Shown in pieces: positions 1 to 10,539 of a DNA stretch of 64,000 nt. The position numbers were made by a program, and so were the translations under genes. Source of the DNA: Alviniconcha marisindica (taxonomy: Eukaryota > Mollusca > Gastropoda > Provannidae). The stretch covers positions 1,332,501-1,396,500 of the forward strand of contig JABMCL010003271.1 of NCBI GenBank assembly GCA_018857735.1, given 5' to 3'. Numbering within the stretch: position 1 is the first letter of the stretch; each line of letters opens with the position of its first letter. A model generated the notes under the pieces. The model made no database searches. It was not told the DNA's origin and saw nothing but the letters and a program-made list of their open reading frames with translations.

Positions 1-549
1 ATAGAAGCAGGCAGTTTAAAACAACAACAACGGTTTTTGTGGTAGTTAGCTCGTAGACATATATAACATTAACCGACTGACTATTGCCATGACAACACAA
101 GATACATATTATATGCACAAGGCATTTCATTGTCACAAATTTGTATTTGCATTCACAATGTATGAATACAAGAGGAACATCAGTTAATCCCATACCCCTT
201 CCCAGTTGATTTTTTTTAATTTTAATTTAAATTCCAAATGATCAGTTTAGCAGAAAGAAATTTGTTCAGTCTGATATTTGTTTAAAAATGTATTTCACGC
301 CTCGTCTTAATGTTTTACGAAAAAACAACTGTGGTCAGTACGATGGTGATTGAATTTGCAATTTTACTGACACAGCTCATACAATGCTCATGATCAGAAT
401 TATACAACACCCTTCAGATATTTTTCTTGCCAAATAGTTGTTTGGATTAAATATTCTACTTAAACGTTATGTGGCAAAGTGTTCCAACATTAGTGTTACT
501 GTTAGTGTGACTGCAATCTGTGCATTCTGTTCATTAGCATTTGTTGCTG

Positions 550-551
<2 letters not shown>
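1..551. other. AT-rich non-coding DNA
   Basis: No exon, repeat unit or RNA gene was recognised. The only long frame crossing its right end is created by the TG tract that follows. Confidence 0.5.

Positions 552-607
<56 letters not shown>
552..607. repeat. (GT)n microsatellite
   Basis: An uninterrupted GT dinucleotide run of about 28 units. It creates a Cys/Val frame on the plus strand that is not a gene. Confidence 0.95.
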
Positions 608-608
<1 letters not shown>

Positions 609-1693
609 GTGGCACCAGTTGTATGTTTTTACTTTGAGGATGAAATAACAAATATATACATAAGCACTGTGTATAATATGAAAAACATTTGTTGTTATTT
701 TTTTGGTGGTGAGCAGGAAATTTCTTTAGGGTGTCAAATAATCAGGCACATCTTAAATGTGATGATAGCTAGGCACAATTAAGTTATTCATGTATGTGAA
801 AATATCAATACTTAACATACCATTAACATTGAACAGGGAGGTGGACAGGCAAGAGTAAGATTATCTCTCGAAGTTGTAACTTGGTCATATAAAAAGCATA
901 CCCTTAATGGTCAAGCTCACAAGAACTGGTGTGATTGAGATACAGTTCAGTAGAGGCTGAATTAATGAACAACTCGATGTATTTTACAATAATGCAACTT
1001 TCAGTTTCAACTGTTTCATTGACACTAATGACAGAATGTGTGTGACAGTGACAGAAAATTGCAATGTTACACTTGTTGCCATGCTCAGACAGCACAACAT
1101 TCTGTAGATCTATTAGTAATATTAATATTACTATATAATTACCATCAATGTAAAATTCTTTTTTCTTTTCTTTTCTTTTTTCTTAAAGGATAGAATAAGA
1201 AATGTGGTGAACAAAGTAAAATTAGTACACGACTACAACACTTACAGAATAGTTTCAGACTGATAGATTCTGGTGTTTCAGTTGACTTTGAGTCAGAGGG
1301 CATATACAGGGTCGGTCAACTTGCAGCACTCTGTGTGCTGTGAGGTCTGCTTCGGCCTGCGTAAGATGATGAATTTGTTTGTCTCCATTAATCATATTAT
1401 TACTATTGCTATATTAATAGAATTACTGTTATGATAATAAATTACTGGTTTAGAAATCACTCTATCACTATTATCAGCCTCATATAATGTTAATTGAACT
1501 ACCTCCTCTTCTTTCTTTCTCTTGTAAATTCTCATCTGATAGTAATTTAATTCATAATTTTTCTGATCTTGAATTTGCTACACTAACATTTTATATTACA
1601 TATTATATATGCTAAATATGGTATTTACTGCTGGCCATGAGGCCTTCACTTATCAAAAGTTGGACATATGAAATCTTGTGTGTACACAAAGTG
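608..1693. other. Non-coding DNA
   Basis: AT-rich sequence without a supported gene. Open frames are short and have no coding-like composition or convincing splice context. Confidence 0.45.
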
Positions 1694-1706
1694 ATATCTA
1701 TCTATC

Positions 1707-1740
<34 letters not shown>
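1694..1740. repeat. (TATC)n(AC)n compound microsatellite
   Basis: About four TATC units run straight into a 15-unit AC tract, then short GAC triplets. Confidence 0.9.
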
Positions 1741-2169
1741 ACGACGACGAAACAACATGATTGTTACTGTTAGTTGTTGGGACAACAGTCAGGCCTCATG
1801 ACTTTTTACACCCCTCTCCAATCAAATCTGCATTATACATTGTTATTATGTTTGTTTTGGTCTGCTTATGCAGATTTCTATGGCAGATTATTCTGCTTAC
1901 TTATATGAGATTACTTACACTTTCATTAGATCTATATCAGTATATATAGATCTATTTCAGGATGATTTCTGAATTTCAAGCCATTAATCTCTAACAGTTT
2001 ACCACCTCTCAATCTGAACAAAGTCACTCAATAACGCATTAACAGTACAGACACTGCTGACGTGGATATGGACACGGTGTAGTGTTTCGGTTCTTTACAC
2101 TACCCTCCTGATGTCAAAAATACGGACATACCGCTTCACGCTGACACACAACATAGAGCTGTTTTAAGG

Positions 2170-2425
2170 CAATGCATCCAAGGAGACGGTCGGAAATTCC
2201 TGGGAAATTTAAACGCCATTTTGGCCACAAATATCGTCAGAAACACTCAAACATGGTCATATCTAGCGAATAAAGCCAACATTTTCAACAAAGGTGACTT
2301 TGATTCCATCTGTAAACGGGCAATTGTTTTGCCGACATCAGCACTCAGGAAGCGTGCACGGTTACTCAGAAACTAGATCTAGATCAAATATCTGAAAGAA
2401 GCATATGCACACTGAAGGACACAAA
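2170..2425 (+). mobile_element. Single-arm copy of the fold-back MITE seen at 34976-35411
   Basis: The stretch beginning CCAAGGAGACGGTCGGAAAT and running through the GCGAATAAAGCCAACATTT region to the CTAGATCTAGATCAAATATC region matches the right arm of the 34976-35411 fold-back element read on the minus strand. Matching continues through its central part, including the CAGCACTCAGGAAG-type segment. The second arm is not seen here, so this is a partial copy. No ORF. Confidence 0.55.
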
Positions 2426-2550
2426 TATAACAGTTTCTTTTGTATTCAATTAAAAATAAAACATTTTTTTGCAAAAAGTAAACATGGACATTAACTCACT
2501 ACATTAAAATACACGTTTTAGTAGAAATTATTTTCCACTCAAGCTGGTCT

Positions 2551-3018
2551 TTAAAAGAAATCAGCAGTAAATCCATCGGAGCCAAGGCTTTTGTAAAAAA
2601 AAAAATCTTCATATTTTAAGCGCAAAACTAAAGTAATTTCCCCTTCCAGGGAAGTCTTTTCTTGCAATGTCAGCATAGGAATATCGTGAGCCATATCTAA
2701 TATTTTACAGTCTTCTATTCGTCTTTTAGAAAATAATCTGTCGTAAAATACTTTTACTTCCTCGTAAAATATTTTTACTTCCTTAATAATGTCCTTGCTT
2801 TCATATATTTCCTCTCCATTATTCAATGCAAGTTTGGTCATTTGTTTACTTATATAATTACGTTTCTCGAGTCCACAAAAGTATTTCGTAATTTTTGCAC
2901 CTTCAGCAATCCATCTCGCTCTCGAGCGAAGCAGAACTCCTTCCATTCTCTTATCTCTAATCGCGACTAGCTCCTGCTTATCTTGCTCTAAATTCCAGAG
3001 CGTTGCTTTGTTACTCAT
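2551..3018 (-). pseudogene. Tx1/L1-like LINE ORF2 fragment (linker before reverse transcriptase)
   Basis: The 155-residue frame matches, residue for residue in many places, the segment before the RT core in the larger LINE at 16585-20729. Shared stretches are RSRARWIAEG / RSKARWVAEG, KYFCGLEKRNYISKQMTKL / KYFCNLEKRHYVSKQMIKL, and SLGSDGFTADFF / SPGTDGFGAEFF. No endonuclease, RT catalytic motifs or 3' end follow, so it is a short truncated relic of a second copy. A duplicated IFYEEVKVFY segment reflects a small internal tandem duplication. Not a host gene. Confidence 0.85.
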
Positions 3019-4807
3019 ACTCTGATTGTGAGATAAATTAATATCGAACTTTTTCGCACTTGTTTCAGAACCACAATCACGTAATGTTAGTCATCGTGCA
3101 GTCTCGTGAAGTTTATGTTTATGAATACTATTTATTGTGTGTTGCTTCCTACTAACAGCGCCAAACGAAAAAAGACAGTCTGTGTCTCGCACGTTACCGA
3201 TGGTGTCTTCTCAGTGTGTATCACGATATCGTGACTTGTTCACAACAGAAACTAAAGAGCTAACGTGACCACATTTCCTCTTGTCTTTTTTGTTTGGCCG
3301 ATGATACCCAGTGGATACGAAATGAATGACAGTAATTTCTTTAGGGGTGGTTTACGTGGTGTCTTGAAATGGTGTAAGGTGCGAGCACACGAAAGAACTG
3401 CTTCTGTTAGTACCATTGACTTCCGACCTACCCTAACATGCGAATCCACATCAGCTAACTTGAGGTAACAACATCTGACCTCTTTTTAACCTGTGTGAGG
3501 TGCATTATTTGCCTACAAAAGGGAAAGCACTGTGGTGTCTTCAGTGGTGAGAACTGCAACGTGCAGGACGAAGATTTCTTCTCAGTCGGTTGAATACCTT
3601 TAGGCAACCCTTTGTAACCAAATTTGGTATTGCGGTGCACCATCAAGAGCCGGAATGTCATCCTAAAAAATTGGGATTCTATTTCAAGGTCACGGTGAGG
3701 GCTTGTATAATCAAAATATGATGTTATTCTAAACTAATGAGTCTTTTATAATCAAACCGAATTGAATGCAGATTACCATAAGCAAAAAATATGATCGAAC
3801 GAAGGACGTGTGTGGAATCTGTTCGGGTAAGAGCTGATATGTTAGCACGGAGCTGTATGATGACTAGATTAGTATGTTAAAATTATGAATGTGTAGTATG
3901 CAGCTTAATTACTCAAAAGAAGCGATTGATTCAGAATTTGATTTATTTGAAATCACCACCGAGTGTCTGAGTTTATTGTAGCAGGCCAAGCCAGTCTGAT
4001 ACCTCGGTCAAAGGTATCGTTCTAAACTCCCACTATTAGCAGTATTTCAGAGGTCAAGAGGTCTCGACATTATAGACGGTTCCAGACGAAAGTCGACATA
4101 AAGATAATAAGCTTCTTTGCTTTGAAACGAACATAATTAATTTTGTTTGGACACTACAGTCATAAACCAGACAGGCATACTGTTTCAAATCTGTTTAATT
4201 TTGATTAACTTTTTTTTATTTTTTTATTGCTAGAAAGCGACCAGTAGTTGTAGAGAGTCACTTCTATTTTTGAACTAAGTGTTCTATGGAATGTTTTTGA
4301 ATTCCTTTGACTATTAATCTCCATTAATAACAATATTTTCTAAAAGTAAAATCCTCGTAAATCCTCAATTTGGACCAATTGTTTAGTACAAAAACTACGT
4401 GTCTGCCTTTTGTAGCAAAACAATCATGCCTAGTTATATTGTTTTGATGTGAAATCATACAACAGACGTTCATGCTTGCAACCGCCGCGCTTTTGTCAAA
4501 GAATCTGGTTGCTTTGACTACATCTGATCGTTCAAGTGGTATGTTTTGATTATGCGATAAATCCTCGTAAGTCGTCATTATGGATCACATGTTAAGGATA
4601 GAAAGCACGTATCTTCATGTTCTAGCAAAAATCGTTCATAACTTACTCTTTTCCTTCAAGAAAAATCATAGCAACAAACGTAAGAACTTACGACTGTGCA
4701 TGTGTTAAAAAATTCGGTATGTTTCGATTAAAACTGAATTTTTAAAACATTTGTTTGTGTTTTTCTCAAAACCGGAAAAACTGAGTTACGAGGTTTTAAA
4801 TGGTCAC
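3019..4807. other. Non-coding DNA between LINE relic and dispersed repeat
   Basis: No supported exon or repeat family. Frames near 3252-3661 overlap on both strands and lack splice or homology support. Confidence 0.4.
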
Positions 4808-6484
4808 CGACAATATAGGTCCGTACTAACGTTCGAAGAGAAGAAACAGTCTATTACTCACTTGTTTAAAACTTGTTCAGGCCTCGACTAGGTTTGTAAT
4901 GCGTTTATTTGGGCAAAAAGGTCGGAAAATACGGTCAACTGAACGTTTCAAAACCAGCGCCATTTTGAATGCGAGATTCCGCGAGAGCTATTTTAAGCTA
5001 AAGGTCAACGGTCGGGCAGTGACGTCACAAACAGACAAGCAACCAAACGTGGAAGTCGGGTCTGTGTGAGTGTCCACAGGGCAACCGACTTGGGAAAATG
5101 TCCAGTTCAAATAATATAAAGAGGATTTCAAAACAACATATAGTGATGAAACTCCTTTCAGTAGGTGGGCTTTTGTTTATTTCCCCCTTGTTATTTCAAC
5201 TTTCTCGAGCCTTATTAGTGCGTGGCGTTTCGGTCTTTTTCGTTGTGTTTACGATAAATTCACTAAAGGCTAGACCTCATCAAGGAGCCTGCCTTTTATT
5301 GGTGTTTTATTTTATTTTCCCAGTTTAGCCTTGTTTGTTTCATCATAATGTAACGATGAAAAAGGTTTGTTCGTTCTAGTTCAATAGACTAGCGATTTGG
5401 TTTGGGGTTGAGCTAGTTGCCGGTTCTTGTCATTCACTGTTTTTTTCTCTTGGCTTGCCCTTTGTTGTTTCTCGAGTTATATCGTTCATTTACGATGTAC
5501 GAGTGAGGGGGGTAGTCTCGATGTTTAACGAACCGCTCATTCTTTCTTGTGTGGGGTAGTTCGTGGCCTCTGTTGCTCTGCCGTGTTGTCGCTGAATGGA
5601 TTGTATCGTGTACACGGATTACGTGTATCCAGCCTTTGTCTCGTTGCTCGCTGACATTTCTTGCCCCTCTTTCTTTTCAGAAAGTGTTGTTGTTGTGTGT
5701 TTTTTCCTCTCTTTTCCTCTTCTTTTCCACCATGCGTTCTTTCTTTCTTTTTTTCTTTTCTTTTTAATCTCTGGCTTATTCGCCATTTCGTACCCGCTTG
5801 TTAGCTTGCCTGATTAGGGCAGCCATTTTGCATTTCTCTTTCGTCTGCATTTGTTTAATCCCGATGCTTTGTCATCGGTAGTCCTGATTAGCGATTTGCT
5901 TTATCAGTCTGCAGCCTTTATTTTTCTAGATGGAAACCGGGTTAGTGAGGGGTTAGAGTTAGTTAAGATTAATGTTAGTTATGGTTAGTTTGGCTTTCCA
6001 TCTGTTTGTCGGCACAGTTACTTTTTGCTTCTGTGCTCTTACGGCTGCAACAAATGTAGTCAATGTAGTCGTCCATTCATTTGCTGCAGACAGCAGTCTT
6101 TTAGACTGTTGTGATTTGATGGTGTTTTTTCCACCTTATGTTTGCAGGTAGGCCACCGTTTGCGTTTTTGAGGTGGTTTCAGCTGTTTTGTTGGTTTCAT
6201 TTGTGTCAGCTGTTTGCTTGCTTGATTAGGGCAGCCATTTTTCGTTTGCCATCAATATTTGTGGTTTGGTCTTTCTTTCTTTGCCATAGGCATTTGTGGT
6301 CCTTTCTTTCTTTTTTTGTTTTTTGTTTTTGTTTTTGTCCTTTCTTACACGGCCTTTTCTGCTGTAGGCATTCGTGCTAGACTTACTGTCTTTGCCTTCT
6401 TTCTTTCTTAATGTCCTCAGATGCTAAAGAGCATATTAGGGACAAACTGCGATGTCGACCGAATGGTGCCGTGGCTTCGGCGCG
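4808..6484 (+). repeat. 1.65-kb dispersed repeat, copy 1
   Basis: This block is collinear with 42690-44375 in the same orientation, from GGTCCGTACTAACGTTCGAA at the left to the CCGTGGCTTCGGCG segment at the right, with small indels throughout. The 4980-5070 part holds a TGACGTCA palindrome that is changed in the other copy. Frames inside (5098-5328, 6138-6380) are pyrimidine-rich, differ between copies and are not conserved as proteins. Nature unknown: possibly a non-autonomous transposon or an old segmental repeat. Confidence 0.8.
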
Positions 6485-6514
6485 GCCCCCGGGGGAGGAG
6501 GGTGAGGGGGGGAA

Positions 6515-6577
6515 TTTTAATGTTTCATTAATTGTGAGGGACAAAGTCACAAGACAGTGTCCACAGACCACAATGAT
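6515..6577 (-). mobile_element. SINE body fragment, minus strand
   Basis: Read on the minus strand this matches the internal part of the SINE at 30013-30341 (GTGGTCTGTGGACACTGTCT, TTGTGACTTTGT.CCTCACAAT, ATGAAACTTTAAAA). The tRNA-like head and 3' tail are absent. Confidence 0.65.
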
Positions 6578-6809
6578 TTACCAGGATGATTTACTGTACG
6601 TAATAGATAGTCTCACTGTGGACTTTCTTCGTTCCACCCGTTCACTCGCTGCTACGACAAAACTTACACAACTCGTGTTTATTATGTCACGCCACGTCGA
6701 AGAAACTTGTAACAATTTGTTCGCGCGTCTATTGCTCTGTCTCCACAGTCGTTGCAATGGTAACCACAGTCTTCGTCTTCGTTTCCTTGACATTCGTACC
6801 ATTTTAATG

Positions 6810-7063
6810 TTCTGGTCCTGCTTACCTTTCTGAACTGCTACATGTCTGCACTCCGTCTTGTACACTACGCTCTTCTTCTGACAACCGCATGCAGAAAATC
6901 CAACAATACAAACGCAAGACTCATGGCGTTCGCACTTTCTCTTGCTTTGGACCCCACATTTGGAATACACTCCCACAAGACCTTAGACACTGCTCAACCA
7001 TGTCATCTTTTAAAGTCAAACTGAAACCCTTCCACTTCTTACAGTACTTCCGCCCCAACTAAT
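6810..7063 (+). pseudogene. CR1/L2-like non-LTR retrotransposon, 3' end of ORF2
   Basis: In the frame ending with the TAA at 7061-7063 the translation contains PAYLSELLHVCTPS, then TLRSSSDNRMQKIQQYKRK, then GPHIWNTLPQDLRHCSTMSS and FKVKLKPFHFLQYFRPN. This is the characteristic C-terminal tail of CR1/L2/Rex-type LINE reverse transcriptases (LRSSSD ... WNSLP ... FK.KLK). Upstream the frame is closed by a stop around 6803, and no RT core is present, so this is a 5'-truncated relic, as usual for LINEs. The large TG tract begins about 40 bp after its stop. It is unrelated to the Tx1/L1-like LINE at 16585-20729. Confidence 0.8.
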
Positions 7064-7103
7064 ATCAATACCCAGTTTCTGCTACAGTCATTGTGTCTGC
7101 GAG

Positions 7104-7128
7104 CGTGTGTGTGTTTGTGTGTGTGTGT

Positions 7129-7175
<47 letters not shown>

Positions 7176-7374
7176 TGTTGTGTTGTGTTGTGTTGTGTTG
7201 TGTTGTGTTGTGTTGTGTTGTGTTGTGTTGTGTTGTGTTGTGTTGTGTTGGTTGTGTTTGTGTTGTGTTGTGTTGTGTGTTTTGTGTTGTGTTGAGTGTG
7301 TGTGTGTGTGTGTGTGGTTTTGTGTGTGTGTGGTGGTTTTGTGTGTTGTGTGTGGTGTAGTGGTGTGTTGTGTG

Positions 7375-7429
<55 letters not shown>

Positions 7430-7549
7430 TGTGTGTGTTTTGTGTTGAGTGTGTGTGTGTGTGTGTGTGGTTTTGTGTGTGTGTGTGTGGTTTTGTGTGT
7501 TTGTGTGTGAGTGTTGTGGTTTGTGTGTGTGGTGTGTGTGTGTGTGTGT

Positions 7550-7588
<39 letters not shown>

Positions 7589-7592
7589 TGTG
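7104..7592. repeat. TG / TGTTG simple-sequence block
   Basis: (TG)n is followed by a regular TGTTG pentanucleotide array (about 7172-7275), then alternating TG runs separated by TGGTTTTG spacers repeated several times. All long Cys/Val frames here come from the repeat. Confidence 0.95.
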
Positions 7593-7654
7593 GTTAGCGG
7601 ACGTACAACAGGTAGGTTGATTATCTAGTAGGTCTATAGGTAAGTAGACTAGTG

Positions 7655-7655
7655 G

Positions 7656-7708
<53 letters not shown>

Positions 7709-7739
7709 AGTGTGTGTGTGCCCGCGTGCGTGGGTGCGA

Positions 7740-7824
<85 letters not shown>

Positions 7825-7874
7825 GTATTGATGTCTGTATTTGTGTGTGCGCGCTTGTGTTGTGTACTTGCCAG

Positions 7875-7962
<88 letters not shown>

Positions 7963-7975
7963 TCGTGCTGCAAAT
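7655..7975. repeat. Interrupted (TG)n microsatellites
   Basis: Three long TG runs (about 7655-7708, 7741-7822, 7877-7961) are separated by short unique sequence such as CCCGCGTGCGTGGGTGCGAG. Confidence 0.95.
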
Positions 7976-8012
7976 ATATGTGCGTGTGTGTGTTATTTAT
8001 GCTGTACATATC

Positions 8013-8125
8013 AGCATCAATCTGACTGAATCTCAGGCCGTGTGATATTACAGGTCATCATCAGTCTGATTGAATCTCAGGCCGTGTGATATTACAGGTC
8101 ATCATCAGTCTGACTGAATGTCACG
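8013..8125 (+). repeat. 44-bp tandem repeat, about 2.5 copies
   Basis: The TCTGAYTGAATCTCAGG start recurs at 8021, 8065 and 8109, an exact 44-bp period. The third copy is truncated and diverged. Confidence 0.85.
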
Positions 8126-8254
8126 CCAACATTCTTCCAAGCACTGAACATAGCTCAACAACAACAACAACAACACAAAGAGAGTGGATTAGCTCTACAT
8201 CTCATTTTTCATCGTTTTTGACCGTTTAATTGTTGTTTAAGTGTCGTCTTGTAG

Positions 8255-8414
8255 CTGTGTTGCCTATCCCAACAATGCCTGCCGGTCCACCAGTGTTTCC
8301 AGACTGACCAACGGCATCCTCCTGTCACTCACAGCAGATCACAACACTCAGCAACCCGAGGCCTTCTTCGCCCTGTCCTTGGCTGACCACTACCAGAGAA
8401 CGTGCCTGCAGTGA
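8255..8414 (+). CDS. Candidate 3'-terminal exon, unknown protein
   Basis: After a TTGTAG acceptor, one frame is open for 52 codons to the TGA at 8412-8414. It reads CVAYPNNACRSTSVSR, LTNGILLSLTADHN, TQQPEAFFALSLADHYQ, then RTCLQ and stop. Third positions are strongly C/G, unlike the AT-rich flanks, and the composition is ordinary for protein with three Cys. The intron phase would be 2. Upstream exons are not visible and no family is recognised. It could also be a relic of a repeat; the evidence is composition and splice context only. Confidence 0.35.
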
Positions 8415-8611
8415 AATTGACCATTCAGTCAGCGGGAAATCAGTTAACTCTCACCTTTGCTTTTGTTTAAGAATGGAATCTTGTCAAGCGTTTACCTTAT
8501 GGCTCATATTGCTGTACAGGCGTAATATAGCACAGATAATGTGCACCAAGGTGGACAATGCTATCAGCCATTGATCAAACGCTAACACGTAATGTACATA
8601 TCAACACAGGT

Positions 8612-8830
<219 letters not shown>

Positions 8831-9012
8831 GTACAGACTGATAGGGGTGAAGGACAGTGTTGCTGAACTGAAATATTCGGAGAAGTGAAATGTCTTGAGC
8901 TTGCTTCTGAAAGAAGAGAGAGTAGCAGACTGCCTGGTGTCTTGGGGGAGATTGTTCCAGATGTGGGGACCGAAATGTTAGAAAGTGCTTGAAATGTGAA
9001 CAGTTCCGGATG

Positions 9013-9060
9013 TAATAAGCCTGATGGTTTCTGTGGACGTTAAGCACCATGTTTATTTAC
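9013..9060 (+). mobile_element. SINE 3'-tail fragment
   Basis: Matches the 3' end of the SINE at 30013-30341: TAATAAGCCTGATGGTTTCT, then GTGGACGTTAAGCACCATG and TTTATTTAC. The rest of the element is not recognisable here. Confidence 0.7.
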
Positions 9061-9339
9061 TGTGTAACAAATCAAGTACACGAGTAATTCCTCAGTGTGA
9101 TTAGTTTCTGTTCCTTTCTTTGCCTGCTTCTGTCGTGTACATGCACTCTCTTGTTCAAGTCTCGTTCCTCTTCTAAGAAGGAAAATTCACACTCCGATCG
9201 GATCAACAAACAGGGGAGTTAATGAGCGCCCGGAAGACATCACACAAACACAACAACAATGACCTGAGTCGCCCTCACCTTGGCATTCGAGTAAATACAG
9301 GGTACATAACTCCACCAGAGGCGCATCCTGTGTGTGGAG

Positions 9340-9830
9340 TTCGCACCTTGATATTAGGAAAATCTCTGGTGGATTTAAAAGTACCTTGGATATTGAGGAT
9401 CAGCTTGTGGGAGTTTATGTACTTGTATTTAGGATATATGATGAAGTGATGTTAGTCTCAGAGTCAGGGGACATTTTAGGACAATTTTGTGCCCAAAGCC
9501 GAAGCCGTGCAATAAATCTTTACGTCCACGGAAAAACCAAAAGGGCTCTTTGGACGGACAGTCCGGAGGGGTCCACCTCGACTCTCACCAGCCCAAAAAA
9601 TATTGGGGATTCCTTTGGGGGAGTTATGTCCCTTTGTCTTTATATGGGGGAGTCCCTCAGGTGGATTTTTGGTACCTTTTATTGGGGTATACCTCGGGCG
9701 AGTTTTGCCTTTGTAAATTGGGGATATTCTCTGGTGGAGTTAATTACCTTGGATTTTTGAGGATAAGCTATGTGGGAGTTTAGTACCTTTTTTGGGATAT
9801 GCATTAGCGGGATTGTACCTTGTATGGGGG
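9340..9830 (+). repeat. Degenerate ~36-bp minisatellite, block 1
   Basis: Variants of CTCTGGTGGAGTTTA-TACCTTTTATATTGAGGA recur along this stretch, interrupted at about 9440-9595. The same repeat occurs in the same orientation at 14740-14935. It is diverged and probably partly misread. The frames 9222-10113 arise from it. Confidence 0.6.
9507..9562 (-). mobile_element. SINE 3'-tail fragment, minus strand
   Basis: The TTTACGTCCACGGAAAAACC and GGACGGACAG pieces match the minus-strand SINE tails at 27998-28050 and 45261-45310, with the A-run expansion typical of this poor-quality stretch. Confidence 0.5.
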
Positions 9831-9929
9831 ATTCAGCGAGGGGTTTGCTAGATTTAATGCGCTTTGTAATCTTTCGCGCAAAAATCGCTAAGGTCGCGGG
9901 CCACTTTGGGCCGTTTTCTGAGTGGGCTT

Positions 9930-10200
9930 TGCTTCAGCTGTGTATAACAGTGGAAGTGAAACTAGAATTGCGAAGCAGTACAAATCCCAAATATTTTGCA
10001 TTGAAAAAATTTACCGTGGAAAGGGGATGGGGGTGAAAAAAAAATTTCTGCGTCGTTTTTTGGCTACAAAAAGATGCGATTTCGAAAAAAAAAGGGTTTT
10101 TGGGGCATCCTAAAGCACGAGCAACACTTTATTGCTTTTTTTCCAGGACAATATGACTAGGGGTTTCCAAAAATGCCTTAATTTGGGCAGTGAAAAAATC
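9930..10200 (+). repeat. Dispersed repeat, corrupted copy of 42383-42645
   Basis: Collinear with 42383-42645, sharing TGTATAACAGTGGAAGT, GCGAAGCAGTACAAAT, GGGGCATCCTA.AAGCACGAGCAACA and CCAAAAATGCCTT. Differences here are biased to T/A homopolymers, e.g. GCTTATTGCCAG in the other copy is GCTTTTTTTCCAG here, which suggests base-calling errors. Confidence 0.75.
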
Positions 10201-10367
10201 GCAAATTCACTGTCACCGCTTCCATTGTGAAAAAAGTACCACCGGAAGTAAAAGCAGCCAAGGGATTTAAGATCCTCAAAGTTAAAACCCCCCAACCGTT
10301 TTGAAGGGTACCTCGGGGATTTCTCATTTAATATGGGTCCGGGGGGTTTATGCCTTTTTAAAATGGT

Positions 10368-10460
10368 GGGTTCACACGATCGCAGAATTTGCAACTTTCC
10401 CCAAAAATGTATTATACGCGTCGCCTCCCCTTAGGTCAGAAACGACGTTACCGTTAAAAA
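10368..10460 (+). mobile_element. TIR end of satellite-bearing element A
   Basis: Starts GGGTTCACACGATCGCAG and matches the reverse complement of 26605-26712, the right end of element B, including TGCAACTTTCCCC, GTATTA.ACGCGTCGCC and ACGACGTTACCGTTAAAAA. It lies 80 bp before satellite array A, in the inverse orientation to element B. The matching far TIR is not visible before the poly-G at 14314. Confidence 0.75.
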
Positions 10461-10539
10461 ACACAGCACGTATGTTAAAAACAACCACACCAGTAATAGA
10501 TGAAAGTTTTTTCAATGAAAAAATAAAAATGCATTAATC

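Noticed and set aside
4980..5070. TGACGTCA as a CRE promoter element
   Set aside because: Single palindrome inside a dispersed repeat, not kept in the second copy and not next to a gene start.
5098..6380. Hydrophobic frames resembling membrane proteins
   Set aside because: Pyrimidine-rich repeat DNA; the collinear copy at 42.7-44.4 kb has different stops and frames.
7091..8045. Overlapping Cys/Val-rich and Thr/His-rich frames
   Set aside because: They are translations of TG/CA and TGTTG repeats, open in several frames at once.
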